DNA of 64,000 nt from Flavobacteriales bacterium (GTDB lineage: Bacteria > Bacteroidota > Bacteroidia > Flavobacteriales_D > Parvicellaceae): NCBI GenBank assembly GCA_025210295.1, contig JAOASC010000020.1:80245-144244 (forward strand), in the 5' to 3' direction. Below the pieces are notes generated by a model. That model was not told the origin of the DNA. It worked only from the letters and a program-made list of their open reading frames with translations, and made no database searches. Made by a program: the position numbers and the translations under genes. Shown one piece after another: positions 1 through 10,002 of this stretch. Every line of letters starts with the position of its first letter. The first letter of the stretch is position 1.

Positions 1-1
1 T

Positions 2-82
2 ATTCCAATAAAAGGAAATGAAATTGTCTCAATAAATGATACATCATTTAATGATTGGATCAATACTAACCAATCCAATTAA
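2..82 (+). CDS. C-terminal end of a truncated gene, possibly PDZ-containing
   Basis: An open frame enters from the left edge of the window and stops at TAA 80-82, giving 26 residues. The segment reads GNEIVSINDTSFNDW near its end, which resembles the GDxIxxINGxxV strand-turn of PDZ domains such as those closing bacterial aspartyl or serine proteases. This is only a resemblance over a few residues, and the rest of the gene is outside the window. No other frame is open over this stretch. Confidence 0.5.
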   Translation: MPIKGNEIVSINDTSFNDWINTNQSN

Positions 83-140
83 GAATTAGAATCCTCCACA
101 ACGTCTCTTATACAACTTCTCCATATTACTTTAAAACAGT

Positions 141-148
141 TATATTTG
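141..148 (+). promoter_or_regulatory. putative -7 promoter box for the S9 peptidase
   Basis: TATATTTG matches the Bacteroidota -7 consensus TAnnTTTG and lies 62 bases before the ATG of the downstream peptidase. I see no convincing TTG -33 element at the right distance, so the call rests on the -7 box alone. Confidence 0.4.
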
Positions 149-209
149 CATTGACTACATAGGGAATACTATTTTATTCAATTAAACAGCTAAACTACAA
201 CAAATCATA

Positions 210-2621
210 ATGAAACAATTTATTTACCTCTTTCTATCCCTTTCAACACTTCATATAATGGCCCAAGAAAACCAAACCTACCAACAACCTCCTAAAGAAA
301 TTCTCGAACTAGTAGACGTACCAAGAGCTCCCTATGTATTACTCGATGAACAAAAGGAAAATATGGTATTGGTATATCGAAATGCCTACCAATCTATCGA
401 AGAGTTATCAAAAGAAGAAATGCGCCTTGGTGGACTACGCATCGACCCGCAAACCAATATTGGAAGTCGAGTAAACTATTTTAACAATATTAAGCTTAAA
501 AGAATTAACCAGAACAATGATGCACTAATTCAAGTTAAGGGACTCCCCTCTTCTCCAAAATTGACCAATTTTAGATGGTCTCCCAATCAAACAAAGCTTG
601 CCTTGACCAACACGACTACTGATGGTGTTGAAGTTTGGGTCATTGACATTAAAACAGCTACAGCTTCTAAAATTACTGAAGCCAATATCAATGCTAACCT
701 AAGAAGTTCCATCAATTGGTTTAAAGATGGAAAATCCCTATTAATCAAAGCAATAGCGAGTAACAAACTCCCGTTAATCAATACCAAAACAGCAGTCCCA
801 ACAGGACCAATTATTTCTATTAACGAAGGAAAAAAAGCTCAGAATAGAACCTACCAAGATTTATTAAAAAATAAAAATGATGAGCATAACTTTGAACAAT
901 TGGCTTTATCTGAACTCTATGTAGTTAACCTAGACGGTACAAAAAAGAAATGGTTGGGCAGTGATTTATATTATGGGATCAATTTTTCTCCTGATGGAAA
1001 TTATGTACTTGTTACCACTATTGAAAGACCATTTTCATACCTTGTTCCTTATTATAGATTTCCTTCAAAAACAACTGTATATACTAAAGAAGGTAAAAAA
1101 GTTGAAACAGTTGTTGAAGTCCCCTTAATAGAAGATCTTCCCAAAGGATTTATGGCTGTTAGAACAGGAAAACGACGTTTTAGCTGGAGAAATGATAAAC
1201 CAGCGACACTTTATTATGCTGAGGCTCTAGATAAAGGTGATCCGGAAAACAACGTTGAATATAGAGATGAAATTTTTGAATTAGATGCTCCATTTGTACA
1301 AAAGGGTAAATCTATACTCAAAACAGTAAACCGATTTAGCTCAATTGAGTGGGGGAATGATAACATAGCTATTGCACATGATTACTGGTGGGATACAAGA
1401 AATACTAAATCTTATCTTTTTAACCCATCAGACGCCCAACAACAACCGACTATTCTTTTTGATCGTAACTACCAAGATCGATACAGTGATCCTGGGAATT
1501 TTGTTACTGAGAAAAATGCTATGGGAAGTGAAATTTTAGCGATCGTTAATAATACTGTCTTTACCATTGGTGATGGCCATAGTAAAGAAGGACAATACCC
1601 ATTCCTTGATCAATACAGCTTAAAGACGTTAAAAAAGAAACGAATTTATCAATCTAACTATACCGACAAAATAGAAGATTTAAGAAATTTTGACCCCAAA
1701 AAAGGAGAACTTTTAGTACGAATTGAATCTTCTACTGAATATCCTAACTACTTTTTTAGAAATGTTAAAAAAGGACAATTAACTCAATTAACAGCCTTTG
1801 AAAATCCATTTAAAAGCTTGCAAGATGTTCATAAGGAAGTCATTCACTACCAACGTGAGGACGGTGTTGAACTTTCTGGCACATTGTATTTACCACTTGG
1901 ATATGACCAAAACAAAAAGGAAAAAGTTCCTTTAATAATGTGGGCTTATCCTAGAGAATTTAAAGATAAAGCTAGTGCAGGTCAAAATACCAAAAACCCA
2001 AATGAATTTACCTACCCTTATTATGGTTCAATGATTTATTGGGTAACTAGAGGATATGCCATTTTAGATGATGCCTCTTTCCCTATTGTTGGAGAAGGAA
2101 ATAATGAACCTAATGATACGTTTAGAACTCAATTAGTTGCTGATGCAAAGGCTGCAATTGATGCTATTGATAATATGGGCTACATTGACAGAAACCGAGT
2201 AGCTGTAGGTGGCCATAGCTATGGTGCTTTTATGGTAGCTAACTTGCTTTCTCACTCTAATTTATTTGCTGCTGGTATTGCAAGAAGCGGGGCTTATAAT
2301 AGAACATTAACTCCTTTTGGCTTTCAAAGTGAACAAAGAAACTACTGGGAAGCTCCTGAAATTTACAATTCTATGTCTCCTTTTATGCACGCAGATAAAA
2401 TGAACCAACCTCTATTATTGATTCATGGAGAAGCTGATAATAACTCTGGAACTTACCCAATGCAAAGTGAACGTTACTTTAATGCATTAAAAGGACTAGG
2501 TGCTACGGTTAGATTAGTTATTCTTCCTAAGGAGAGCCATGGATACAGTTCTAAAGAGAGTATTCTTCACTTATTGTGGGAGCAAGATCAATGGCTTGAA
2601 AAATATGTAAAAAACAAATAA
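210..2621 (+). CDS. S9 family prolyl-oligopeptidase-like peptidase, secreted
   Basis: 803 residues. It starts with a signal peptide (MKQFIYLFLSLSTLHIMAQ), so the enzyme is exported. Residues about 100-520 have the repeat pattern of a beta-propeller (WSPNQTKLAL, FSPDGNYVLV), and the last 250 residues form the alpha/beta-hydrolase domain. The catalytic triad is visible: Ser670 in GGHSYGA, Asp743 in HGEADN and His777 in ESHGYS. Family members cleave peptides after proline or glutamate; the propeller gate limits substrates to short or flexible peptides. The exact specificity cannot be read from the sequence. It is followed after 14 bases by a CPBP protease gene on the same strand, so the two may be cotranscribed. 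Confidence 0.9.
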   Translation: MKQFIYLFLSLSTLHIMAQENQTYQQPPKEILELVDVPRAPYVLLDEQKENMVLVYRNAYQSIEELSKEEMRLGGLRIDPQTNIGSRVNYFNNIKLKRINQNNDALIQVKGLPSSPKLTNFRWSPNQTKLALTNTTTDGVEVWVIDIKTATASKITEANINANLRSSINWFKDGKSLLIKAIASNKLPLINTKTAVPTGPIISINEGKKAQNRTYQDLLKNKNDEHNFEQLALSELYVVNLDGTKKKWLGSDLYYGINFSPDGNYVLVTTIERPFSYLVPYYRFPSKTTVYTKEGKKVETVVEVPLIEDLPKGFMAVRTGKRRFSWRNDKPATLYYAEALDKGDPENNVEYRDEIFELDAPFVQKGKSILKTVNRFSSIEWGNDNIAIAHDYWWDTRNTKSYLFNPSDAQQQPTILFDRNYQDRYSDPGNFVTEKNAMGSEILAIVNNTVFTIGDGHSKEGQYPFLDQYSLKTLKKKRIYQSNYTDKIEDLRNFDPKKGELLVRIESSTEYPNYFFRNVKKGQLTQLTAFENPFKSLQDVHKEVIHYQREDGVELSGTLYLPLGYDQNKKEKVPLIMWAYPREFKDKASAGQNTKNPNEFTYPYYGSMIYWVTRGYAILDDASFPIVGEGNNEPNDTFRTQLVADAKAAIDAIDNMGYIDRNRVAVGGHSYGAFMVANLLSHSNLFAAGIARSGAYNRTLTPFGFQSEQRNYWEAPEIYNSMSPFMHADKMNQPLLLIHGEADNNSGTYPMQSERYFNALKGLGATVRLVILPKESHGYSSKESILHLLWEQDQWLEKYVKNK

Positions 2622-2635
2622 CACGGCATTAGCTA

Positions 2636-3385
2636 ATGAAAAAACAAAAGACTGCTTTAGGCTTTATCCTATTTGGACTTGGGGTTATTGGTATTTTATC
2701 CATTCTTACAATGGATATTCCTCTACCACCTGAAGCCGAAGCTATTCTTAGTGAATTATTCACTCCTTTTCAAATCAAGTTACTGACATTGATCAATCCA
2801 ACCATACTTTTAAGCATAGCTGTATTGATAGGTACTGTACTTTATCAAAAAGTAAATTTTAGTGTTCCACTAATAGAGCAAACTTTAGGTATAAAAAAAG
2901 AAAAACACCAACTTTTACCCTTTCTTAAATATGGTGCTACAGGAGGAATAATTGCAGGAGTATTGTTAAGTATAATTAGTTGGAGCTTCACCCCTATTTT
3001 ACCTACTGAATTTATAGAACTAGGAGAAAATCTTCAACCTTCCATAGCCGCTCGCTTTTTATATGGCGGAATCACGGAAGAAATTTTAATGCGCTTTGGA
3101 CTAATGACCTTAATCACCTGGATCGCATATAAAATTTTTGGCAATAGCCCCATTACATTTTGGATAGGAATCATCATTGCAGCTATAGTTTTTGCTTTAG
3201 GTCACTTTCCTATAGCCTATCAGGCAGTTGGCACTCCTTCAGCAGGCTTGTTAACTTATATTCTTATTGGTAATACTACAGGAGGAATAATTTTTGGCTG
3301 GTTATACTGGAAAAAAGGATTAGAAAGTGCGATTATAGCCCACATATTTGCACATGTCACGATGTTAGTTTTCGAACTCTTTTAA
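2636..3385 (+). CDS. CPBP family intramembrane glutamic endopeptidase
   Basis: 249 residues with about seven hydrophobic segments. The abortive-infection/CAAX-protease signature is present: Glu148-Glu149 with Arg153 (EEILMR), His190 in the FALGHF motif, and a third motif with His236 and His240 near the C-terminus. These residues form the active site in Rce1-type proteases, so the protein is probably catalytically competent. Bacterial members act on membrane peptides, including bacteriocin-related and prenylated-like substrates, but no substrate is evident here. It follows the S9 peptidase by 14 bases on the same strand. The gene on its far side is convergent. Confidence 0.88.
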   Translation: MKKQKTALGFILFGLGVIGILSILTMDIPLPPEAEAILSELFTPFQIKLLTLINPTILLSIAVLIGTVLYQKVNFSVPLIEQTLGIKKEKHQLLPFLKYGATGGIIAGVLLSIISWSFTPILPTEFIELGENLQPSIAARFLYGGITEEILMRFGLMTLITWIAYKIFGNSPITFWIGIIIAAIVFALGHFPIAYQAVGTPSAGLLTYILIGNTTGGIIFGWLYWKKGLESAIIAHIFAHVTMLVFELF

Positions 3386-3403
3386 ACCGTTCTTTTTACT
3401 CAA

Positions 3404-4564
3404 TTAGATGCCTTTTTTTTCGATAACAGCTTCTAGTTTTTTTGTAGATTCCTCCCAGCTATAAGTTGATTTTACAAAAGAACGTGCTTTTTCTCCTAGT
3501 TCTACTCTCCTATCATGACTGGTTAGTAAACTGTTGATCTTTACTGCAAAATCTTCTGCTGTTTCAGCAACTTCCAATTCGAAACTATCTTTAGCTCCTA
3601 GTGAATTGTTAACTAAAGAAGTCGTAATGCAAGGGAGCTCCATGGCCATGGCCTCTAATAATTTATTTTGAAGTCCAGTACCTATAAACAAGGGGGCGAC
3701 AAATATTTTTGCACTAGCATAAGCCTCCCTAATGTCATCTACCCATCCAGAAACAACAACATTTTTATTTGCTAAAGCTTTCACTTCTTTAGCTGGATTT
3801 GCCCCAGCAATTTTTAAGGTAATCGTCTCACTTAAAAGAGGCAAAATTTCATTTACTATATACTGAACAGCTGCAACATTAGGAGCATAACTCATATTTC
3901 CAACAAAAATCAAATCGAACTTTTTAGCATGAGGCATCGCTTGAAAAAAATCGGTATCTATTCCATTAGTCACAATCGTAATATCATCACGCTTTTGATG
4001 ATAGATCAACTGCCTTTCCTTTTCAGAGATAATCGAATGCTGATCAAAATAATCATAAATTAAGTGTTCATATTTCAACAAACGTTTAGCTTCCTCTTTA
4101 AACAAAGGTTTTAAAATTCCTGAATAAGGAGTCCTTCGATCTATACCTTTAGAAAAAGCATCCATATAATCTAATGTTTTAACAATATGGTGCTCATTTT
4201 TCACATATTCAGCTGCTCGTATCAATTGACAAAAAATACGATCAGGTTGATAACTCTGAATCAATTGACTAATTTTCCGGTGTACATTAGCTTGATAAAA
4301 GTAGTTGACTTGATAGGGCTTACTCGAAAATAAAGCTTTAAATAAATTAAAATAAATTTTCAGCTTGTTGAGCCTAAATACTTTGACTTCGTGACAAAAT
4401 GATTTTAAATGATCAATATGCTCTTGATCTGTATGATTATCATCCAAACAACACAACAGGATATTATGACGTTTAGAAAGTTCTTTTAACTGATGATAAA
4501 CCCTCAACTTATCCCCTTTATCTAAAGGGTATGGAACACGCGAAACAATCACAAACAACTTCAT
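3404..4564 (-). CDS. glycosyltransferase family 4 (GT-B fold)
   Basis: 386 residues. The N-terminal motif RVPYPLDKGDKLR is typical of the GT4 enzymes annotated as sugar transferases of exopolysaccharide loci. The C-terminal nucleotide-sugar domain holds FIGTGLQNKLLEAMA, the usual donor-binding GxxNKLLE segment. It probably transfers a sugar to a lipid-linked or surface glycan on the cytoplasmic face of the membrane. The start codon is 4 bases downstream of the stop of a second glycosyltransferase gene, so they share a transcript and probably a pathway. The acceptor and donor are unknown. Confidence 0.88.
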   Translation of the reverse strand: MKLFVIVSRVPYPLDKGDKLRVYHQLKELSKRHNILLCCLDDNHTDQEHIDHLKSFCHEVKVFRLNKLKIYFNLFKALFSSKPYQVNYFYQANVHRKISQLIQSYQPDRIFCQLIRAAEYVKNEHHIVKTLDYMDAFSKGIDRRTPYSGILKPLFKEEAKRLLKYEHLIYDYFDQHSIISEKERQLIYHQKRDDITIVTNGIDTDFFQAMPHAKKFDLIFVGNMSYAPNVAAVQYIVNEILPLLSETITLKIAGANPAKEVKALANKNVVVSGWVDDIREAYASAKIFVAPLFIGTGLQNKLLEAMAMELPCITTSLVNNSLGAKDSFELEVAETAEDFAVKINSLLTSHDRRVELGEKARSFVKSTYSWEESTKKLEAVIEKKGI

Positions 4565-4568
4565 AACA

Positions 4569-5771
4569 CTATCCTTTCAAAGATTGATAAAAATTAACCA
4601 ACTGATGATTAATAATTTCGTTGTTATATTTTTTCTCTACTAAATCCCTTGCATTTTGGCCGATGTCTTTGATTCTTCTTTTATCTTCTAGTAACCAACT
4701 AATTTGCTTAATAAACTCATTCTTTTTATTGGCAATCAATATATTTTCTCTATCCTTATAATCAATTCCCTCTGCTCCTACACTAGTAGATATTACTACT
4801 TTTCCTAAAGCCATTCCTTCAATAATTTTAATACGCATTCCTCCAGCAGAAAGTAAAGGCACTAACATAACATCATGCTCTAAAATAAATGCTTTCGCAT
4901 CTTCTACTTCTCCATGATTAATAATATTTTTCCAATTGGTACTAAACAACCAGTCTGGCATGTTTCTTCCTGCAATATTGAATTTGAGCTGTGGAAAAGC
5001 TTCTTGTATTTTAGGCCAAATACTTTCTCCAAACCAAGCGATTCCCTCTAAGTTAGGTTTCCAATCCATAGAACCTAGGTGAAAAAAAGAAATTGTAGCT
5101 TTTTCTTTTTGTTCTTGATACTCAAACTGATTGAGTTCTATACCAAAAGGAATCGTAATCACAGGTTTAACGCAACCTAACTTCCTATATTTCTCCCCAT
5201 CTTCATCTGTTATTGAAGCAATTCCATCTACATCATTTATCACATTCGACTCATATTGCTTTAATTGCTTTGCTAAAATCTTAAGGTATACTTGCTTCGC
5301 TTTATTTGAAGTACTATTGGCTAAACGCTCCCAAATCATATATTCCAAATTATGTGAACGAAGTACGAGTTTAGCATCAGAAAAACGCTTGATCGTAGCA
5401 ATATAAGGAGTCATAAATAAACTTTCTATATGAACGACATCAAATTGTTCTTGCTCAAGTATTTCTCGTAATAAACGATCAAAATCTGTGGAAAAAAAGC
5501 GACTAATATTATAAGAATCAGATGTTACTAAACTAGAAAAGGCATCTACGATATTAATTTCTGTATCTACAAATACAGCCTCCATTCTTGTTTTCTTGAA
5601 GAAATCTTGATCTATTAGCTCTTTTTTGAAAGGATGTTTAGTAGTACATATTGTAATTAATTTTACAGCTATACCATTATCAATAAAACCTTTGGTAATA
5701 TTATTCATTGCAATACAACCTCCATCAATAGCTGGTTGTGGGGGTTTATGACATATTTGCAAGACTTTCAT
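4569..5771 (-). CDS. glycosyltransferase family 4 (GT-B fold)
   Basis: 400 residues in a two-domain GT-B layout. The N-terminus MKVLQICHKPPQPAIDGG is the usual first strand and glycine-rich turn. The C-terminal domain contains GGMRIKIIEGMALGK and STSVGAEGID, the donor-binding motifs of the family. It starts 13 bases after the stop of the LptF/G-like permease gene and ends 4 bases before the next glycosyltransferase, so it is the middle gene of a three-gene minus-strand operon. The linkage with an LPS-transport permease suggests a role in envelope glycan or LPS building, which is an inference from context. Confidence 0.88.
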   Translation of the reverse strand: MKVLQICHKPPQPAIDGGCIAMNNITKGFIDNGIAVKLITICTTKHPFKKELIDQDFFKKTRMEAVFVDTEINIVDAFSSLVTSDSYNISRFFSTDFDRLLREILEQEQFDVVHIESLFMTPYIATIKRFSDAKLVLRSHNLEYMIWERLANSTSNKAKQVYLKILAKQLKQYESNVINDVDGIASITDEDGEKYRKLGCVKPVITIPFGIELNQFEYQEQKEKATISFFHLGSMDWKPNLEGIAWFGESIWPKIQEAFPQLKFNIAGRNMPDWLFSTNWKNIINHGEVEDAKAFILEHDVMLVPLLSAGGMRIKIIEGMALGKVVISTSVGAEGIDYKDRENILIANKKNEFIKQISWLLEDKRRIKDIGQNARDLVEKKYNNEIINHQLVNFYQSLKG

Positions 5772-5784
5772 ACCTTTTTATTCT

Positions 5785-7230
5785 TTATCTTTTACCTCTT
5801 ATCTTCTGAAAAAACTTAACGTAAGCATCCATATCAAATAACTTGGAATCATTATTTGCTTTAAAGAATACAAATATAGTAATTGGTGTAAGAATAATGG
5901 CACTCAACCACATTCCAACGACTGGAGACAACACTGAGTCTAAAGCCATTTCCTCACCTGCTCTTGTAAAAATGAAGTAAAATAAAAATAAGATGATCCC
6001 AATTAATACAGGAATCCCTATCCCTCCTTTTTTAACAATAGCACCTAACGAGCCGCCTAATATCAATAACATCATACAGGCATACGATAAAGTAAACTTT
6101 TGGTGCCAACTAATATCTTTTTTCATGATGTATTTTTGAGAGCTTTCATCGAGCGCTACCGGAACTTTTTGACTATTGATTAATCCTCTAGTGATATCAA
6201 TTGCTCTTAAAATATTCTGTTTTCTTGAAACGCTATCCAACTTTTGAAAGTAATTTTCTGTTGGAACAATTGAATCGTAACTGTAAGTCACCGAATCACT
6301 AATCCCTCTGGTTATTGAAAATTTATTTCTAGTAATATGATACTGAGAAGTATTTGTTTTTTGCCTTGCTTCAACAGCAGAATCTCGTAATACTTTTAAT
6401 TGATCTAGAGAAAGAAAATGCTCATCTTTAGAATAAGTATCTTCACTAGAGCGTTCAAAATCAAATGATTTTAGTTTTATTTTTAACGTAGCTTTTTCAA
6501 AGTAATAACGCATAAATGGTAACTCTGAATCTTTCATGGTTTCGGGGTTAAACTCTTGAAAAATAAAACCATCATATAAATCCAAAATCATAAAAGAGCT
6601 ATTTTTCGGATGCGTTATAGAACCTTTCTTAGCACTAATGATTCTTTTATAATCACGTGGATCTTCTGTATAATTTTGAGAGGTTTTCATCTCAGAGTAA
6701 TCATAAATCAATAAATCTTCAAAAATACCATCCGCCTTTTTCTTGCCTATTCGGATGTTATAATTTTCCAATTCATCAAAAAAGATTCCCTCTTTAAAAA
6801 CAATTGCTGCCTTTGTCTGTTGAATATCATAAATCAACACGCGCATTTTAAAATTAGCAATGGGCCAAAGATTATTGGTAAAATAAAAAGCTCCTAATGC
6901 AACAAAAATCATGAAGATCATTAATGGTTTCATGATCTTGTATAGCGACAACCCTGAAGCTTTCATTGCTGTAAGCTCATTGTGTTCAGCTAAATTACCT
7001 AAGGTCATGATCGAAGCTAGTAGAACGGATAGCGGAAGTGCAATAGGCACCCAATTTGCAGAAGCATAAAACAGTAATTCGAGTACAATATACCATTCTA
7101 GCCCTTTCCCCATTAAATCATCAATATAGAGCCACAAAAACTGCATATCCAGAATCACCATCCAGATAAGAAAAACCAAAATAAAAGGTCCGATAAATGC
7201 ACCTAATACAACTTTAGTTAACTTTTTCAA
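5785..7230 (-). CDS. LptF/LptG family permease (YjgP/YjgQ)
   Basis: 481 residues. Three transmembrane segments lie in the first 120 residues, followed by a roughly 240-residue periplasmic part (about 130-370) and three further segments at about 375-460. This six-segment layout with a large beta-jellyroll-like middle is that of LptF and LptG, the inner-membrane half of the LPS ABC exporter LptB2FG. The C-terminal GGIGIPVLIGIILFLFYFIF helix fits the family. Bacteroidota members are often not separable into F and G by eye, so no symbol is given. It leads an operon with two glycosyltransferases. Confidence 0.88.
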   Translation of the reverse strand: MKKLTKVVLGAFIGPFILVFLIWMVILDMQFLWLYIDDLMGKGLEWYIVLELLFYASANWVPIALPLSVLLASIMTLGNLAEHNELTAMKASGLSLYKIMKPLMIFMIFVALGAFYFTNNLWPIANFKMRVLIYDIQQTKAAIVFKEGIFFDELENYNIRIGKKKADGIFEDLLIYDYSEMKTSQNYTEDPRDYKRIISAKKGSITHPKNSSFMILDLYDGFIFQEFNPETMKDSELPFMRYYFEKATLKIKLKSFDFERSSEDTYSKDEHFLSLDQLKVLRDSAVEARQKTNTSQYHITRNKFSITRGISDSVTYSYDSIVPTENYFQKLDSVSRKQNILRAIDITRGLINSQKVPVALDESSQKYIMKKDISWHQKFTLSYACMMLLILGGSLGAIVKKGGIGIPVLIGIILFLFYFIFTRAGEEMALDSVLSPVVGMWLSAIILTPITIFVFFKANNDSKLFDMDAYVKFFQKIRGKR

Positions 7231-7250
7231 TCGTTTTTGTTTTAAAAAAT

Positions 7251-7280
7251 AAAATCCTGTAGAGTCAACTACAAGATTTT
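7251..7280 (-). terminator. hairpin terminator after the START-like gene
   Basis: AAAATC-C-TGTAG pairs with CTACA-A-GATTTT across a 6-base loop, with one mismatch. It lies 60 bases after the stop of the minus-strand START-like gene and runs into a T-rich stretch on that strand. Confidence 0.6.
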
Positions 7281-7283
7281 ATA

Positions 7284-7291
7284 CAAAAGTA
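7284..7291 (-). promoter_or_regulatory. putative -7 box for the LptF/G operon
   Basis: TACTTTTG on the minus strand matches TAnnTTTG and lies 54 bases before the permease start, just upstream of the terminator hairpin of the preceding gene. Confidence 0.35.
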
Positions 7292-7339
7292 ATATAATAT
7301 TTTCTTATTATATAGGCTAAAAGCGCTTATTCTTGAAAA

Positions 7340-7720
7340 CTAACCACCAATGGCTGATTTTAATTTCTGAATATTGCTTTCCCACAATAACTTAGCCTCA
7401 TCAATCTCATCTTCTTCTGCAAAATCAGTAACAACTAAAGCTACTTCTTTTGTCAAATCATCGATTTGAATCGCCATTTCAAAATAATACGAAGTATCTT
7501 CGTCGTCTTCCCATTGGAAACGTACTTCATTCCCCTTTTTAGACTTTAATAACGTTGCTGAGTCTTCGTCACCATCCCAAAAGAATGTATAAACATCTCC
7601 TTTGATATTGACATCATCTGCAAACCATTCAGATAGACCACTAGGGCTAATTAAACAATTAAATATAATATTGGGAGATGACTTTACTAAAGTCTCTATT
7701 GTAAATTTCTGTTTTTCCAT
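7340..7720 (-). CDS. START-like domain protein (SRPBCC/AHSA1 fold)
   Basis: 126 residues, no signal peptide or membrane segment. The sequence has the alternating strand pattern of a small START/AHSA1 helix-grip fold: SPSGLSEWFADDV near the N-terminus is the typical ligand-mouth helix, and the W-rich FFWDGDEDSATLL and VRFQWEDDEDTSYY strands follow. Such proteins bind hydrophobic ligands or assist chaperones; the ligand is unknown. It is very acidic. It appears to be transcribed alone, with a hairpin terminator downstream. Confidence 0.8.
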   Translation of the reverse strand: MEKQKFTIETLVKSSPNIIFNCLISPSGLSEWFADDVNIKGDVYTFFWDGDEDSATLLKSKKGNEVRFQWEDDEDTSYYFEMAIQIDDLTKEVALVVTDFAEEDEIDEAKLLWESNIQKLKSAIGG

Positions 7721-7844
7721 TAAATATAATTTATCCCTATAAAATTAGGGTTTATCGTAGTCGGCACAATATAAACAAAAAAAAGAGAAATATTAAGTTA
7801 TCTTTAATACAGCTTTACTTTTTTGCATTTTTTTAACAAAAATG

Positions 7845-8549
7845 TTAAATTAAACCTTCATCTGCAAAGCTGTAATAGGTTTGATTTGCAATGACTAAAT
7901 GATCTAATATAGGAATGTCCATGATTTTTCCTGTTTCTACTAATTTATCTGTTAATCGAAGATCTGAAGCACTTGGTTTCAACTGTCCTGATGGATGGTT
8001 ATGAGCAATAATTAAAGCAGAGGCTAATTTTTCTATGGCTGGTTTAAAAATTAACTTAATGTCTGCAATTGTACCACTTACCCCTCCTTTGCTAATTTGT
8101 TTTTTAAACAATACCTTATTGGACCTAGATAAGCCCATCACCCAAAACTCTTCATGAGGTAAATCTTCAAATAAAGGGGTTAGCTGTTCATAGGCATCTT
8201 TACTCGACTTTATTGCATACAATACAGGTACTTCTTCGGTTTTTCTCCTTCTTCCCAATTCTAAGGCGGCGGCAATACTTACCGCCTTTGCAGTGCCTAC
8301 TCCCTTGAATTCCATTAGTCTATCTAATGTCATTTGACCTAGTTCTATGAGACTATTATTGGCGCTTTTTAATATTTTTTTTGATAATTCAACTGCTGTT
8401 TCTTCTCTATTTCCAGAACCAATTAGTATAGCAATTAACTCTGCATTGGTTAATGTTTGCCGACCTTTATCTAACAATTTTTCTCTTGGTCTGTCGGCTA
8501 GATCCCACTCTGTAATGGAAATCTTTTGTTTGGGGAGGCTTTTTTTCAT
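7845..8549 (-). CDS. radC: RadC family protein (JAB/MPN metalloprotein)
   Basis: 234 residues. A helix-hairpin-helix motif (FKGVGTAKA, residues 81-89) precedes an MPN/JAB1 domain. The zinc-site signature is complete: His183 and His185 in HNHPSG, followed by Asp196. The N-terminal DRPREKLLDKG motif is also characteristic. RadC proteins are widespread, and despite the name a direct role in DNA repair has been questioned; chromosomal versions are often of unknown function. The MPN fold usually acts as a peptidase or deubiquitinase. It is monocistronic as far as the spacing shows. Confidence 0.93.
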   Translation of the reverse strand: MKKSLPKQKISITEWDLADRPREKLLDKGRQTLTNAELIAILIGSGNREETAVELSKKILKSANNSLIELGQMTLDRLMEFKGVGTAKAVSIAAALELGRRRKTEEVPVLYAIKSSKDAYEQLTPLFEDLPHEEFWVMGLSRSNKVLFKKQISKGGVSGTIADIKLIFKPAIEKLASALIIAHNHPSGQLKPSASDLRLTDKLVETGKIMDIPILDHLVIANQTYYSFADEGLI

Positions 8550-8690
8550 AAGTTACTAAGTTAAACTTTTTAGGACAAAAAAACATAACTAACTTAAAAA
8601 CAAGTGGATGGGGCAAGGAAAAGAGAGTTAAGAAAAGAGAATAGAGAAAAGAGAAAAGAGAACAGCAGAGAAGAGAGGTAAGCTACTAAA

Positions 8691-8728
8691 ACAAGAAAAT
8701 CCAACTGATAGCAGTAGGATTTTCTTGT
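8691..8728 (-). terminator. strong hairpin terminator after kbl
   Basis: A perfect 12-bp stem (ACAAGAAAATCC with GGATTTTCTTGT) and a 14-base loop lies 22 bases after the kbl stop. The sequence between it and radC (about 8590-8690) is a purine-only run of AGAGAA repeats with no coding capacity. Confidence 0.75.
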
Positions 8729-8749
8729 TTATGAATAAAATGAGTATCG

Positions 8750-9940
8750 TTAATCAATTACATTTAGTTTCTTACCAACTTTAATAAAAGCATTGATTGC
8801 TTTATCTAAGTGTTCTATTTCGTGAGCTGCAGAAATTTGTGTTCTAATTCTAGCTTTTCCTTTAGGAACTACTGGGTAAAAGAACCCAATTGCATATACG
8901 CCCTCTTTTAATAATTCATCAGCAAATTGTTGAGATAATGCTGCATCATACAACATAATTGGAACAATTGGAGAATCACCTTTTACAACATCAAATCCAG
9001 CTGCAAGGATCTTTTCTTTAAAATATTTAGTATTCGCTTCTAATTTATCTCTTAAAGAAGTATCGGTACTTAAAATATCAAAGACTTTGTTGGCTGCACC
9101 TACAATACTTGGTGCTAAAGAATTAGAAAACAAATAAGGACGAGAACGTTGACGTAACATCTCAATAATCTCCTTTTTTCCTGTCGTATATCCTCCCATA
9201 GCTCCACCTAAAGCTTTTCCTAAGGTTCCCGTAATAATATCTACACGATCCATTACATTATGATATTCTGGCACTCCCCTACCTGTTTCCCCAATAAAAC
9301 CGGCTGAGTGACATTCATCTGTCATTACCAATGCTCCATATTTATCTGCTAAATCGCAAATCTCATTCATTTTAGCAATATCTCCATCCATAGAAAACAC
9401 TCCATCAGTAACAATAATCGTATGACGTTGTGCTTGTGCTTTCTTCAATTGCTCTTCTAAATCTGCCATATCGCTATGTTTATAACGATAACGTTGCGCT
9501 TTACATAAACGAACTCCATCAATAATAGAAGCATGATTTAATTCATCTGAAATAATCGCATCTTCTGCTGTAAACAAAGGTTCAAATACCCCTCCATTGG
9601 CATCAAAAGCAGCAGCATATAATATGGTATCTTCTGTACCGTAGAATTTTGCAATTCGCTCTTCTAATTCTTTATGTATATCTTGTGTACCGCAAATAAA
9701 ACGAACAGAAGACATTCCAAAACCATGGGTATCTAGCGCATCTTTTGACGCTTGGATAACTTCTGGATTAGAGGATAAACCTAAATAGTTATTGGCACAC
9801 ATAATTACAACGTCTTCTCCTGTATTTACGTGTACTTCTGCTCCTTGAGGGGTGGTGATTATTCGTTCTGATTTATACAACCCAGCCTCTTTTATCTCGG
9901 CTAATTCTTTCTGTAAATGTTCTTTTATTTTTCCGTACAT
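8750..9940 (-). CDS. kbl: glycine C-acetyltransferase (2-amino-3-ketobutyrate CoA ligase)
   Basis: 396 residues, the family's normal length. This PLP-dependent alpha-oxoamine synthase interconverts glycine plus acetyl-CoA and 2-amino-3-oxobutyrate, the second step of threonine breakdown. Visible motifs are [15 protein letters not shown] near the N-terminus, the cofactor Asp/His segment [11 protein letters not shown], and the PLP lysine in GTLGKALGG. The C-terminal [14 protein letters not shown] is also conserved. Threonine 3-dehydrogenase is not adjacent here. The related 8-amino-7-oxononanoate synthase (BioF) is the main alternative, but the N-terminal and FVCGT-type segments match Kbl better. 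Confidence 0.93.
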   Translation of the reverse strand: MYGKIKEHLQKELAEIKEAGLYKSERIITTPQGAEVHVNTGEDVVIMCANNYLGLSSNPEVIQASKDALDTHGFGMSSVRFICGTQDIHKELEERIAKFYGTEDTILYAAAFDANGGVFEPLFTAEDAIISDELNHASIIDGVRLCKAQRYRYKHSDMADLEEQLKKAQAQRHTIIVTDGVFSMDGDIAKMNEICDLADKYGALVMTDECHSAGFIGETGRGVPEYHNVMDRVDIITGTLGKALGGAMGGYTTGKKEIIEMLRQRSRPYLFSNSLAPSIVGAANKVFDILSTDTSLRDKLEANTKYFKEKILAAGFDVVKGDSPIVPIMLYDAALSQQFADELLKEGVYAIGFFYPVVPKGKARIRTQISAAHEIEHLDKAINAFIKVGKKLNVID

Positions 9941-9994
9941 AGTTTAGATTTTAGTTCTAAAGTTGTTTATTGATACGATAAACTCCTTTTGCAA

Positions 9995-10002
9995 CAAATT
10001 TA
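9995..10002 (-). promoter_or_regulatory. putative -7 box for kbl
   Basis: TAAATTTG on the minus strand matches TAnnTTTG and lies 55 bases upstream of the kbl start in an otherwise featureless 197-base gap. Confidence 0.35.

Noticed and set aside
8590..8690. Purine-only AGAGAA run as a possible CRISPR or microsatellite
   Set aside because: The units are irregular and short with no spacers; it is simple low-complexity sequence.
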